From: CBDHDN01 sp965261585
GTDB lineage: Bacteria > Pseudomonadota > Alphaproteobacteria > UBA6615
Direction of reading: 5' to 3'
NCBI GenBank assembly: GCA_965261585.1
Contig: CBDHDN010000034.1
Coordinates: 1 to 31,267, forward strand
Length of the DNA stretch: 31,267 nucleotides
The translations under genes and the position numbers were made by a program. Position 1 is the stretch's first letter, and each line of letters begins with the position of its first letter. This document shows, piece by piece, positions 9,678 through 17,694 of this stretch. A model generated the notes under the pieces. That model ran no database searches. It saw nothing but the letters and a program-made list of their open reading frames with translations, and was not told the origin of the DNA.

Positions 9678-9794
9678 GGTCGCAAGCGTTCTTCGATCTG
9701 TTGGAGCCGGTGCCAACCCGAGGCGTCGTCGCCCGGCCCGGCCCCAGGGACCCGTTCGACAAGCCCAGGCCACAACTTCGAAGCTCAGTATGAG

Positions 9795-9825
9795 GCCTCA
9801 CCCTGAGCCTGTCGAAGGGCGAGGC
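9795..9825. repeat. palindromic extragenic repeat overlapping the fur 3' end
   Basis: GCCTC and CCCT at the left pair with AGGG and GAGGC at the right, enclosing GAGCCTGTCGA. This CCCTTCGACAGGCTCAGGG-type repeat is widespread in alphaproteobacteria. It supplies the last codons of fur (the tail PSTGSG) and the convergent gene border, so it may also act as a terminator. A degenerate relative, CCCGTTCGACAAGCCCAGG, lies nearby at about 9749-9767. Confidence 0.6.
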
Positions 9826-10259
9826 CCGTCACACTGGTCGTCCTCGTCGGGCGTGTCGATGGGCACGCCATAGAGCTCGAGCCGGTGGTCCAGCAGCTTG
9901 TAGCCGAGCTCGGCCGCGACCTTCTCCTGCAGGGCTTCGATCTCGGCGTTGTGGAACTCGATAATACGGCCGCTCTTGGTGTCGATGAGGTGGTCGTGAT
10001 GCTCCGCCGCCGCTTCTTCATAGCGCGCCCGGCCATCGCCGAAATCGTGCTTCTCCAGGATGTTGGCCTCCTCGAACAGCCGCAGCGTCCGATAGACCGT
10101 GGCGATCGAGATGCGCGGGTCGACGCGAGTGGCCCGCCGATACACCTGATCGACGTCCGGATGGTCCGCGGCCTCGGCCAGGACCCGAGCGATGACCCGC
10201 CGCTGCTCGGTCATCTTGAGGCCCTTCTGCTCGCACAGCTCCTCAACCGTCGATGGCAT
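9798..10259 (-). CDS. fur: Fur-family ferric uptake regulator
   Basis: A 153-residue metal-dependent repressor. The winged-helix segment DPRISIATVYRTLRLFEE is at about 47-64, and the HHDH metal-ligand cluster is at 87-90 followed by SGRIIEFHNAEIEALQ. The LELYGVP ending is typical of alphaproteobacterial Fur. There is no C-terminal CxxC zinc pair, which is normal in this group, where the protein may sense iron or manganese (Mur). The final RPSTGSG is encoded by a palindromic repeat and probably has no function. The start ATG at 10259 is preceded by a GGGGGAAC-type site. It stands between the oxidoreductase and the toxin-antitoxin pair. A relation to Irr is less likely from the overall sequence. 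Confidence 0.87.
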   Translation of the reverse strand: MPSTVEELCEQKGLKMTEQRRVIARVLAEAADHPDVDQVYRRATRVDPRISIATVYRTLRLFEEANILEKHDFGDGRARYEEAAAEHHDHLIDTKSGRIIEFHNAEIEALQEKVAAELGYKLLDHRLELYGVPIDTPDEDDQCDGPRPSTGSG

Positions 10260-10337
10260 CCCCGTTCCCCCAACGCCGATCGGCCAGATCGAGTAACAAT
10301 AGTCTCTTTCCGGCCGGCGGGAACCTCCCGCGATCGG

Positions 10338-10718
10338 TCAGGCGGCTTGGCTCTCCGCGCTGATCACGGGCAGGCTGACCGAAATCTCGCCGTACAACAC
10401 CTCCGGGATGACGCGACCGCGGTCCCCCCTTGTCAGACGCACCAGGCCGTACCGCTCCATGGTCCTCAGGGTTCGCGACAGGTTCGACGTCTTGCGTCCC
10501 GTGCGCGCCGCGAGCTCGGCCAGCGATTGCGGCGACGATGCGGCGATCTCCGAGAGCAGGGCTCGATTCTTCTTGGACAACACCTTGGCGAGACTCTCGG
10601 TTGAGGTGAACCAGACTTTCGGCTCGTTGGTGGACGGCTTGAGCGCGCCGCTGGAAATCGCCATAGTGCGCCTCTTCATCTCGTCATAAGTGGCAATGCC
10701 GACCCTGAGCGTTTTCAC
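10338..10718 (-). CDS. TumA-like antitoxin, HVO_A0114-type DNA-binding protein
   Basis: A 126-residue helix-turn-helix protein starting with GTG at 10718 (MKTLRVGIATYDEMKRRTMA). SLAELAARTGRKTSNLSRTL (about 65-84) is the recognition region, followed by RTMERYGLVRLTRGDRGRV, an ArsR/MarR-like wing. This family is usually encoded directly behind a TumE (DUF6516) toxin gene and is taken to be the antitoxin and autorepressor. Here its GTG overlaps the toxin stop by four bases (GTGA), so the pair is translationally coupled. Family recognition is from memory of the motif; function is inferred from the partner. Confidence 0.75.
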   Translation of the reverse strand: MKTLRVGIATYDEMKRRTMAISSGALKPSTNEPKVWFTSTESLAKVLSKKNRALLSEIAASSPQSLAELAARTGRKTSNLSRTLRTMERYGLVRLTRGDRGRVIPEVLYGEISVSLPVISAESQAA

Positions 10719-11087
10719 GGCGTTACTTCCCTTTCCTTCAGGACAGCATCAACTTCAGTCCAAAAATCGGCGCGCAGCGTTGCAGCATCACTGTAGTCGT
10801 ACGGCCGAACAGCCCGCAGGCGATGTACGTGGTCGTGGGCGACTCCCGTTCGGGTCCTTGCGCCTCGGTCTTGCCGCACTGGATGGGCATTGTCGAAACC
10901 GACCCAGACGGTCTCCGTCCGGCCCATGTAGAGTGAGAGAATATGCCAACCCGTGCGGCCGCTCGGCCGACGCTTCAACCCGCTGGACAACGAACTTCAC
11001 CCAATAGCCTCCAGGGTCAATGACAAAGACCTGACCGGCCAGCTCAAGCAGCGCGTCCATGCTGGCATCGCGATCTCCAGTCGCCAT
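10715..11087 (-). pseudogene. TumE-family toxin gene (DUF6516-like) with a one-base frameshift
   Basis: From the ATG at 11087 the protein reads MATGDRDASMDALLELAGQV and on to AYSLTLHGPDGDRL, then the frame is lost. The other frame continues VGFDNAHPVRQDRGARTRTG and ends FWTEVDAVLKEREVTP. Together they match the TumE layout: an N-terminal beta-rich core, a GYDN/GFDN-like motif and an aromatic DF near the end. The gene spans 373 bases, one more than 124 codons, so one G in the GGG run (10903-10905 on the plus strand) looks extra. If real, the toxin is inactive while the antitoxin remains intact; if a sequencing error, the toxin has 123 residues. The stop overlaps the antitoxin start. Confidence 0.7.
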
Positions 11088-11097
11088 GATTTCAACA

Positions 11098-11114
11098 TTA
11101 TCATACTATGATAA
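11098..11114. promoter_or_regulatory. 17-bp perfect palindrome, likely operator of the toxin-antitoxin operon
   Basis: TTATCATACTATGATAA has 8-bp arms around a central C and ends 10 bases before the toxin ATG. It is AT-rich in a GC-rich neighbourhood. Toxin-antitoxin operons are commonly autorepressed through such palindromes, so the HTH partner is the likely ligand. This is an inference from position and symmetry. Confidence 0.6.
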
Positions 11115-11207
11115 CCCTTAGCACATCAACAATGGTGGGCAGCGTGGACACCGCCACCTGAAATCGACGTCCTAGTTGCGAGGCGCCGGTCGATTGCGAG
11201 GCTCGCT

Positions 11208-12011
11208 CTAGCGGACCCCGGCCCGGCGCCATGCCGGGGCGGCGAGGGCGACGACGAACAGCGCCGCCGCGGCGGCGATGATCGACGGTCCCGACGGCGT
11301 GTCCCAGACCCACGACCCGGCAAGGCCGCCGGCGACGGCGAGGCAGCCGATCAGCGCCGCCAGCCCGGCCATCTGTTCCGGCGTCGTCGCGAAACGCCGG
11401 GCGGTGGCCGCGGGAATGATCAACAGCGACGTGACCAGCAAGACGCCGACGATCTTCAGCGCCACCGCGATCACGACCGCGATCAGCAGCATGTAGGCCA
11501 GCCGCACGGCGGTCACCGGCACGCCCTCGACGCGCGCCAGGTCCTCATGCACGGTGGCCGACAGGAGCGGCCGCCAGAGCAAGGCCAGCAGCGCCAGCAC
11601 GGCGACGCCGCCGCCGTAGATCCACGCCAGATCGGTCGCCGTGACCGCGAGGATGTCGCCGAACAGCAGCGACAGCAGGTCGAGGCGCAGCGTCTGCAGG
11701 AACGCCAACGTGACGAGGCCAAGGCCGAGGGACGCGTGGGCCAGGATACCGAGCAGCGTGTCGCTGGCGAGGAAGCGCTGGCGGCGCTGCAGCACCACGA
11801 GCACGACGGCCAGTACGGCGCAGACGACGATCACGGTGACGTTCGGGTTGATGCCGAGCAGCAGGCCGAGCGCGACCCCCAGCAGCGCCGAATGAGCGAG
11901 CGTGTCGCCGAAATAGGCCATCCGGCGCCAGACGACGAACGCGCCCAGCGGTCCGGCGGCGAGGGCGACGCCAATGCCGCCCAGGAGCGCGCGGACCAGA
12001 AAGTCAGGCAT
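11208..12011 (-). CDS. znuB: zinc ABC transporter permease ZnuB
   Basis: A 267-residue integral membrane protein of the ABC-3 (metal) permease family, forming the channel for zinc import across the inner membrane. Several hydrophobic helices are visible. WRRMAYFGDTLAHSALLGVA (about 28-47) is the conserved family segment, and LLVTSLLIIPAATAR (about 190-204) is also typical. The start ATG at 12011 overlaps the ZnuC stop at 12004-12006 by eight bases, so the two are co-translated. The context of Zur and a Zur box supports zinc rather than manganese. It is the last gene of the operon. Confidence 0.9.
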   Translation of the reverse strand: MPDFLVRALLGGIGVALAAGPLGAFVVWRRMAYFGDTLAHSALLGVALGLLLGINPNVTVIVVCAVLAVVLVVLQRRQRFLASDTLLGILAHASLGLGLVTLAFLQTLRLDLLSLLFGDILAVTATDLAWIYGGGVAVLALLALLWRPLLSATVHEDLARVEGVPVTAVRLAYMLLIAVVIAVALKIVGVLLVTSLLIIPAATARRFATTPEQMAGLAALIGCLAVAGGLAGSWVWDTPSGPSIIAAAAALFVVALAAPAWRRAGVR

Positions 12012-12804
12012 GGTCCTGCTCGTCCGCGACGACCTCCCTGGCGGCCCCGCCGCTTTCGCCGGCCAGCGGCGCGACGCGCCCGGACGGCTCGTGCGCGTGG
12101 TCGTGCTGGTGCGCGTAGATACCCAGGCCGGCCGGCGCCGCGCCGGGGAACAGGGCGAGGAAGGCCGGGTCCTGCTGCACCTCCTGCGGCCGGCCGGTGC
12201 AGCAGACGTGGTGATTGAGGCAGACGACCCGGTCCGCCGCCGCCATCACCAGATGCAGATCGTGGCTGACCAGCAGGATGCCGCAACCGCGCCGGTCCCG
12301 CACGTCGGCGATCAGCTGGTAGAACTCCGACTGTCCGCCGATGTCGAGGCTCTGGGCCGGCTCGTCGAGGACCAGCAGGTCGGGATCGCGCAGCAACGTG
12401 CGCGCCAGCAGCACGCGCTGCATCTCGCCGCCCGAGATCGCCTGCACCGGCCGTGGGATCAGGTGGCCGATCCCGACCTCTTCGAGGACCGTCGCCATGG
12501 CCGCCGGCGGCGGGCGCGCGCCGAGCGTCAGGAACCGCCCCACGGTCAGCGGCAGCGTGTCGTCGATGACCAGGTGCTGCGGCATGTAGCCGATCGCGAT
12601 GCCGGGGTGCCGGTCGACCGTGCCGCGGTCCGCCTTCAGCAAACCCAGCGCAATGCGCACGAGCATTGTCTTGCCGGCGCCGTTCGGCCCGATTAGCGTG
12701 ACGATCTGGCGCTCGGCGACGGCCAGATCGACGGCGTTGAGCACCGGCTGGCCGCGGATCTGCAGGCCAATGCGCGACAGCCGCAGCAGGGGCTGGCCAC
12801 TCAC
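12004..12804 (-). CDS. znuC: zinc ABC transporter ATP-binding protein ZnuC
   Basis: A 266-residue ABC ATPase that powers zinc uptake with ZnuB. Walker A GPNGAGKT is at 39-46, the signature ISGGE at 123-127, Walker B LLVLDEP at 143-149, and the H-loop in LLVSHDLHLV near 181. A His-rich tail (HQHDHAHE, about 232-239) is typical of ZnuC and fits zinc handling. The GTG start at 12804 overlaps the zur stop codon by four bases (GTGA); a much longer upstream frame is the antisense of zur and is not used. The partner periplasmic protein ZnuA is not in this window. Confidence 0.9.
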   Translation of the reverse strand: MSGQPLLRLSRIGLQIRGQPVLNAVDLAVAERQIVTLIGPNGAGKTMLVRIALGLLKADRGTVDRHPGIAIGYMPQHLVIDDTLPLTVGRFLTLGARPPPAAMATVLEEVGIGHLIPRPVQAISGGEMQRVLLARTLLRDPDLLVLDEPAQSLDIGGQSEFYQLIADVRDRRGCGILLVSHDLHLVMAAADRVVCLNHHVCCTGRPQEVQQDPAFLALFPGAAPAGLGIYAHQHDHAHEPSGRVAPLAGESGGAAREVVADEQDHA

Positions 12805-13322
12805 GCCCCGGCGGCCTTCGTGGTGTGCCGGCAGTCCGGGCAGCGGCCGGCGACCTCGACGATCGCACGGCTGCCGGTGAAGCCGAGGCTGCCGGCGGCC
12901 CGCGCCAGCGCCGCCGTGATCGCGGGATCGTCGAGCTCCGCCGCGGTGCCGCAGCCCGTGCAGATCAGGAACTGGGTCTGGTGGCGCTCGTGCGGGTTGG
13001 CGCAGCCGACAAAGGCGTTCAGCGATTCGATGCGGTGAACGAGCCCATGGGCGAGCAGGAACTCGAGCGCCCGATAGGCCGTCGGCGGGGCGACGCGGGC
13101 GCGCCGACGAGCCAGCTGGTCCAGCACGTCGTAGGCGCCGACCGGCTTGTGGCTGTGCCAGACCAGCTCCAGCACCTGCCGCCTGAGCTCGGTCAGCCGC
13201 GTGCCATTGGCCGCGCACACCGCTTCCGCCGCGGCGAGCGCATCGTCGACGCAGCGGGCGTGGTCATGGCCCTTGTCGGCGAACGCCGGGGCGGTCGACG
13301 ACACTGGCTTGCGCGGCGCCAT
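12801..13322 (-). CDS. zur: zinc uptake regulator Zur (Fur family)
   Basis: A 173-residue Fur-family repressor. The DNA-binding segment ARVAPPTAYRALEFLLAHGL is at about 75-94. Two CxxC zinc pairs are present (CTGC at 121-124, CPDC at 161-164), and HERH is at 111-114. The C-terminal CxxC pair distinguishes it from the Fur at 9798-10259. It heads a zur-znuC-znuB operon with overlapping stops and starts. A perfect Zur box lies 32 bases before the ATG at 13322, so it is probably autoregulated together with the transporter. Confidence 0.9.
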   Translation of the reverse strand: MAPRKPVSSTAPAFADKGHDHARCVDDALAAAEAVCAANGTRLTELRRQVLELVWHSHKPVGAYDVLDQLARRRARVAPPTAYRALEFLLAHGLVHRIESLNAFVGCANPHERHQTQFLICTGCGTAAELDDPAITAALARAAGSLGFTGSRAIVEVAGRCPDCRHTTKAAGA

Positions 13323-13353
13323 TGCGGCTCCTCATCGGGCGTGCTCGACCCAA

Positions 13354-13368
13354 TGTTATAATATAACA
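13354..13368. promoter_or_regulatory. Zur box
   Basis: TGTTATAATATAACA is a 15-bp perfect palindrome with 7-bp arms around a central A, 32 bases upstream of the zur start. It matches the alphaproteobacterial Zur consensus as I recall it. It is expected to repress zur-znuCB when zinc is sufficient. It lies in the only AT-rich patch of the region, so it likely overlaps the promoter. Confidence 0.8.
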
Positions 13369-13437
13369 GCCGTTCGGGCCAGTGCCGGCGTTCGACAGGC
13401 GCCTGGGACGGGCTTCACCCTTCGGTAGGGGCGGACG

Positions 13438-13776
13438 CTACAGCAGCGCCGAGCCAACCACTCCGCCCGCCATCGCCGCGCCGAATGCCGCAACTACAGT
13501 GGCCTGCACCCAGACGATCACTTGCAGATAGGTGCGGAACGGCTCCTTGCAGGTCTTGTGGCGCACGGCCCGCTGTGCGGCGACCGCGCCGGCGGCGCCG
13601 CCGGCCACCGCCATCGCCAGCAGCTTCTTCTCCGGCACCCGCCGGCGGCCTTGCCGCGCACAACGCTTGTCCCATACGAACGCCAGGAACGTCGCGAGAT
13701 TGACGGCGCCGAGATAGAGCGCGATGGCCAGGAACATGGGCGGTCTGCGGTCTCGCTGGACGATCCCGCTAGCCAT
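13438..13776 (-). CDS. DUF1294 small membrane protein
   Basis: About 112 residues from the ATG at 13776 (MASGIVQRDRRPP), or about 99 from the ATG at 13737 (MFLAIALYLGAVNLATF). It carries the DUF1294 pattern: a first hydrophobic helix followed by DKRCARQGRRRVPEKKLL, an alanine/glycine-rich helix, then RHKTCKEPFRTYLQVIVWVQ and a final hydrophobic segment. Function is unknown; members are inner-membrane proteins. The 13776 start is weakly preferred for an AAAGAAAG-like upstream site. It is upstream of zur but separated from it by the zinc promoter region. Confidence 0.7.
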   Translation of the reverse strand: MASGIVQRDRRPPMFLAIALYLGAVNLATFLAFVWDKRCARQGRRRVPEKKLLAMAVAGGAAGAVAAQRAVRHKTCKEPFRTYLQVIVWVQATVVAAFGAAMAGGVVGSALL

Positions 13777-13872
13777 ACAGCGGCTTTCTTTCAGGACCGT
13801 TGCCTTGTGTTTGCGGGCGCGGTCGGGGGAGCCGCGCTTGCCCCGACAGGGCAATGCAGCCACAGTCGCCGC

Positions 13873-14271
13873 GTGAGATTGCTGGCCGCCGGACATGCCG
13901 TTGCCGCGTTGGCATTGCTTTGCCTGACCCCTCCTGCCACCGCGCAAGAGGGCTCACGGGCCCTCGAGAACACGTACCTTGCGAGGCTGGACAGTTGGGT
14001 CGCAGCCGGCGGCGACTTTGCAACTGTTCAGAGCGATGTCGTCGCCAACTGCGGGGAGTTGGTGATGCTCATCGCATCCGAAGCCGAACGGACGGCCTTT
14101 CTCGGCGCCAATCGACAGGAGTTCGACCTCCGGCTCGAAATCTGCACGGGGATGACGCTGAACCGCGTCCACCCGCAACCCGCGTTCGAACAGCCTGAGC
14201 TTGTTGCGCTGATCTGCGACGGCGACAATCGGCTGTATGCCCGCCTCTGCGCCAGGAGCGGACTTCGCTAG
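13873..14271 (+). CDS. small secreted protein with signal peptide, unknown function
   Basis: From a GTG at 13873 the product is 132 residues. The first 24 or so are a clear signal peptide (RLLAAGHAVAALALL ending TPPATAQ), with likely cleavage after TAQ. The mature part is about 108 residues with four well-spaced cysteines (VANCGE, LEICTG, ALICDG, ARLCAR), which may form two disulfides in the periplasm. I do not recognise the family. No good ribosome-binding site is seen before the GTG. It is divergent from the DUF1294 gene and convergent with the transporter operon. Confidence 0.55.
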   Translation: MRLLAAGHAVAALALLCLTPPATAQEGSRALENTYLARLDSWVAAGGDFATVQSDVVANCGELVMLIASEAERTAFLGANRQEFDLRLEICTGMTLNRVHPQPAFEQPELVALICDGDNRLYARLCARSGLR

Positions 14272-14284
14272 CGGCGGTACGGCA

Positions 14285-14566
14285 CTACACCCACCGGAAC
14301 ACCCCCACGGTGTAGACCAGCGCGACGGCGATCGCGCCCCACAGCGGCGGCCCGATAACGCCGAGCCAGGCGAGCTGGATAAACGCGCTGCCCAGAAGCG
14401 AGATGAACAGCTGATCGCCGCGGGTCGTGTCGAGGGCCAGGATGCCGCGCCGTGGCGCGCCGCCGGGCACGCGCCATTCCCAGATCACCATGCCGACCAG
14501 CGCCAGGGCGATGAAGACGAAAAAGGCCGCCGTCTGCCAGGTCCAGGCCATCCATGCAAGCCCCAT
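14285..14566 (-). CDS. glpU: DUF2160 small membrane protein of glycerol-type ABC transporter
   Basis: A 93-residue protein with three or so membrane helices (AWTWQTAAFFVFIALALVGM, a middle helix around LFISLLGSAFIQLAWL, and a C-terminal one). The conserved WEWRVPGGAPRRGILALDTT RGD loop is typical of DUF2160, found in glycerol ABC transporter operons (GlpU in Rhizobium). Its exact role is unknown. The ATG at 14566 has GGAGGA about 8 bases upstream. It is the last gene of the operon. Confidence 0.8.
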   Translation of the reverse strand: MGLAWMAWTWQTAAFFVFIALALVGMVIWEWRVPGGAPRRGILALDTTRGDQLFISLLGSAFIQLAWLGVIGPPLWGAIAVALVYTVGVFRWV

Positions 14567-14600
14567 GACTCAATCCTCCAGGCACGTGGTGTTCATGGTC

Positions 14601-15267
14601 TCAGACACGACCAAGCGAAAAACCCTTGGCGATGTAGTTGCGGACGAAATAGATGACGATGGCGCCGGGGATGATCGTCAGCGCGCCCGCCGCGGCAAGC
14701 AGACCGAGCTCGAACCCCGAACTGCTGGCGGTTCGCGTCATCACTGCGGCGATCGGCTTCGCCGCGACGGATGTCAACGTCTTGGCCAGCAACAACTCGA
14801 CCCACGAAAACATGAAGCAGAAGAACGCCGCCACGCCGACACCGGATCGGATGGTCGGCAGGAATATCTTCACGAAGAACCGCCAGAAGCCATAGCCGTC
14901 GACATAGGCGGTTTCGTCGAGCTGTTTCGGCACGCTCGACATAAAGCCCTCGAGGATCCACACCGCCAGCGGAATATTGAACAGGCTGTGGGCCAGTGCG
15001 ACGGCGAGATGGGTATGCAACAGGTTGATCGCCGAATAGAGCTGGAAGAAGGGCAGCGCGAAGATCGCCGGCGGCGCCATGCGGTTGGTCAACAGCCAGA
15101 AGAACAGGTGCTTGTCGCCGAGGAACCGGTAGCGCGAGAAGGCATAGGCCGCCGGCAGCGCCGCCGTGACCGAGATGGCGGTGTTGAGGCAGACATAGAT
15201 GATCGAGTTGATATAGCCGTTGTACCAGGTCGGGTCGGTGAAGATCTTGATATAGTTGACCAACGTG
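14601..15267 (-). pseudogene. glpQ: glycerol-type ABC transporter permease GlpQ, C-terminal fragment
   Basis: This part begins with TLVNYIKIFTDPTWYNGYIN and ends GFSLGRV at a TGA (14601-14603). It carries several membrane helices and the EAA loop ETAYVDGYGFWRFFVKIFLP that contacts the ATPases. The rest of the gene lies at 16682-16826, on the other side of an IS3-type element. Joining the two parts with one copy of the 14-bp flanking repeat gives 798 bases, 265 residues in frame, so the break is an exact insertion. The fragment has no start signal of its own. Confidence 0.85.
15254..15267. repeat. left 14-bp target-site duplication of the IS3-type element
   Basis: AGTTGACCAACGTG flanks the insertion on the left and recurs at 16682-16695. 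It is the coding sequence for TLVN of the permease on the minus strand, so one copy is target sequence and the other was made by insertion. Confidence 0.8.
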
Positions 15268-15333
15268 TGAGTCGGACCCGATTTCCTTGGACACAGAATT
15301 GGCTTAATCGAAGTGTCCAAGGAGGACCGGAAC

Positions 15334-15744
15334 ATGACCGATAATTTTGAGAAGAAAGTTGCTGTTGATGGGCCTGTGGTAAATGCGGGCGAGCTTGGCT
15401 CGTCCACGTTTTCCCCAGGCCAGGCTTTGCCGGCAGGCCCGCTGGGACTTGGCCAGCGATGGACGGTGGCGCGCAAGCGTGAGGTCGTTCTGCGGCTTTT
15501 GCGTGACGAGCCGGTGCAACTTCTGTCGCGCCAGTTGGGCGTAGAGATCTTCCGGCTCGAGCAGTGGCGTGAGAAAGCGATCGGCGGGATCGACGCCTCG
15601 CTCAAGCAACGCAAGGGCGATCCGGTGCAGGCGGAACTGGATAGCGCCATGAAGCGGATCGGAGAGTTGACCATGCAGGTGGAACTGCTGGAGGCCAAGA
15701 CGGAGACCTTCGGCCCTTTGGGGCGGCGGAGGTCGCGGCGATGA
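15334..15744 (+). CDS. IS3-type transposase OrfA
   Basis: A 136-residue protein starting at the ATG at 15334 with AAGGAGG eight bases upstream; a longer frame from the GTG at 15313 overlaps that site and is not used. RWTVARKREVVLRLLRDEPV and QLLSRQLGVEIFRLEQWREK form the helix-turn-helix of OrfA proteins that bind the IS ends. A C-terminal heptad-like stretch (AELDSAMKRIGELTMQVELL) suggests a leucine zipper for dimerisation. The stop overlaps the orfB start in ATGA. Confidence 0.85.
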   Translation: MTDNFEKKVAVDGPVVNAGELGSSTFSPGQALPAGPLGLGQRWTVARKREVVLRLLRDEPVQLLSRQLGVEIFRLEQWREKAIGGIDASLKQRKGDPVQAELDSAMKRIGELTMQVELLEAKTETFGPLGRRRSRR

Positions 15745-16646
15745 GTGCCGCCACCTCGCCCGGCACGGGTCTGGCCTACGGCCTGCGGCGGGTCTGCGCC
15801 GCCTGGGGCATGGCCCGCTCCTCGTTCTACGCCATGACCTCCGGCCAGCACGCCGAGCAGCCGCCGGCAAAGCGTCGGGGACCGAAGCCCGCGATCTCGG
15901 ACCAGGCGCTGCTGGTGGCGATCGAAGCCGACCTGGAGGCATCGCCCTGGGAGGGCGAGGGCTACCGCAAGGTCTGGGCTCGGCTTCGGGTCTGTCGCGA
16001 CATCCGGGTTGCCCGCAAGCGGGTGCTCCGCCTGATGCGCGAGAACAATCTGCTCTCGCCCCATCGCTGCCGCCGCCGTGGCGGCAATCCCCATGACGGT
16101 GAGATCATCACTCATGCCCCGAACCTCATGTGGGGCACCGATGGCGTTCGGGTGTTCACGGTGGACGACGGCTGGGGCTGGATCTTCACCGCCGTCGAGC
16201 ATTGGAACGCCGAGTGTGTCGGCTGGCATGTCTGCAAGCGCGGCGACCGCTTCGCCGCCCTGCAGCCGATCTCCATGGGGCTTGCCGGGCTGTATGGCTC
16301 GACCGCGGCCGGCGCGGCTCGGGGGCTGGCCTTGCGGATGGATCACGGCTCCCAGTATCTGTCGGACCACTTCACCAACCAGATCAAGTTCTGGGGTATC
16401 CAGCCGTCCTACGCCTTCGTCGCCGAGCCCCAGACCAACGGCGTCGCCGAGCGGTTCAATCGCACGCTGAAGGAACAGATCATCCATGGTCGCATCTACC
16501 GCAACATCGCGGAGCTGCGGGACGCCGTCCGCGACTTCGTCGAACTCTACAATGCCCAGTGGATCGTCGAAAAGAACGGCTACCTGAGCCCCGCTCAAGC
16601 TCGTCAGGCGTGGCACGCCGCGATCTCAATCAGGCCCGCCGCGTGA
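15741..16646 (+). CDS. IS3-type transposase OrfB, DDE integrase
   Basis: A 301-residue catalytic subunit. The DDE residues are D134 (WGTDGVRVFT), D201 (LRMDHGSQYLS) and E237 (QTNGVAERFNRTLKEQ), with exactly 35 residues between the second D and the E. An HTH_21-like region (EGEGYRKVWARLR) precedes it at about 71-83. The frame is -1 relative to orfA with a 4-base overlap, so translation could be by coupling or by programmed frameshift to an OrfAB fusion. It is full length. Confidence 0.9.
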   Translation: MSAATSPGTGLAYGLRRVCAAWGMARSSFYAMTSGQHAEQPPAKRRGPKPAISDQALLVAIEADLEASPWEGEGYRKVWARLRVCRDIRVARKRVLRLMRENNLLSPHRCRRRGGNPHDGEIITHAPNLMWGTDGVRVFTVDDGWGWIFTAVEHWNAECVGWHVCKRGDRFAALQPISMGLAGLYGSTAAGAARGLALRMDHGSQYLSDHFTNQIKFWGIQPSYAFVAEPQTNGVAERFNRTLKEQIIHGRIYRNIAELRDAVRDFVELYNAQWIVEKNGYLSPAQARQAWHAAISIRPAA

Positions 16647-16681
16647 GACAAACTTGTGTCCAAGGAACCGGGTGCGCTACA

Positions 16682-16695
16682 AGTTGACCAACGTG
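16682..16695. repeat. right 14-bp target-site duplication of the IS3-type element
   Basis: Second copy of AGTTGACCAACGTG, directly after the terminal CTACA of the element. Identical to 15254-15267. Confidence 0.8.
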
Positions 16696-16825
16696 AAGGT
16701 CTGCGGCCACAGCGTGAAGGTCCCCAGGATTTCGTTCGTCGTCTTGAACGACATGTTCAGCAGCCAGTAAATCGGCAGCATGAGAAACACGATATAGAGG
16801 GTCGGAACGATCCAGCGCAGCCGCA

Positions 16826-16826
<1 letters not shown>
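16682..16826 (-). pseudogene. glpQ: GlpQ permease, N-terminal fragment
   Basis: Starts at the ATG at 16826, which shares its A with the TGA stop of the upstream permease (TGATG), and reads MRLRWIVPTLYIVFLMLPIY, then WLLNMSFKTTNEILG and WPQTFTLVN. After the insertion point the frame reaches a TAG within three bases. It contains the first membrane helix and the start of the periplasmic loop. The C-terminal part is at 14601-15267. Confidence 0.85.
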
Positions 16827-17686
<860 letters not shown>

Positions 17687-17694
17687 TTCACCCC

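Larger units (their letters stand above)
15268..16681 (+). mobile_element. IS3-family-like insertion sequence, complete, 1414 bp
   Basis: The element starts TGAGTCGGACCCG and ends CGGGTGCGCTACA, so it has the TG...CA ends of the IS3 family. The imperfect inverted repeats share ACCCG and TTCCTTGGACACA. It carries orfA and orfB and is inserted in the second permease gene, in the opposite orientation to that gene. It is bounded by 14-bp direct repeats, longer than the 3-5 bp usual for IS3. Both ORFs are intact, so it may be active. Confidence 0.85.

Noticed and set aside
7047..9773. A 908-codon open frame on the minus strand opposite the oxidoreductase.
   Set aside because: Its translation is rich in Arg, Gly, Ala and His with no motifs, as expected of the shadow of a GC-rich gene. 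The plus strand carries clear catalytic motifs.
11098..11114. The TTATCATACTATGATAA palindrome as a Zur or Fur box for znuB.
   Set aside because: It lies behind znuB, not before the zinc operon, and directly precedes the toxin start. The real Zur box is at 13354-13368.
13522..13872. An upstream extension of the small secreted protein frame.
   Set aside because: It runs antisense to the DUF1294 gene and would place a signal peptide in the middle of a protein; the GTG at 13873 is a better start.
15268..16616. A long minus-strand frame joining the IS3-type element with the permease C-terminus.
   Set aside because: The first part is antisense to OrfA and OrfB; only the part after the insertion point matches the permease.
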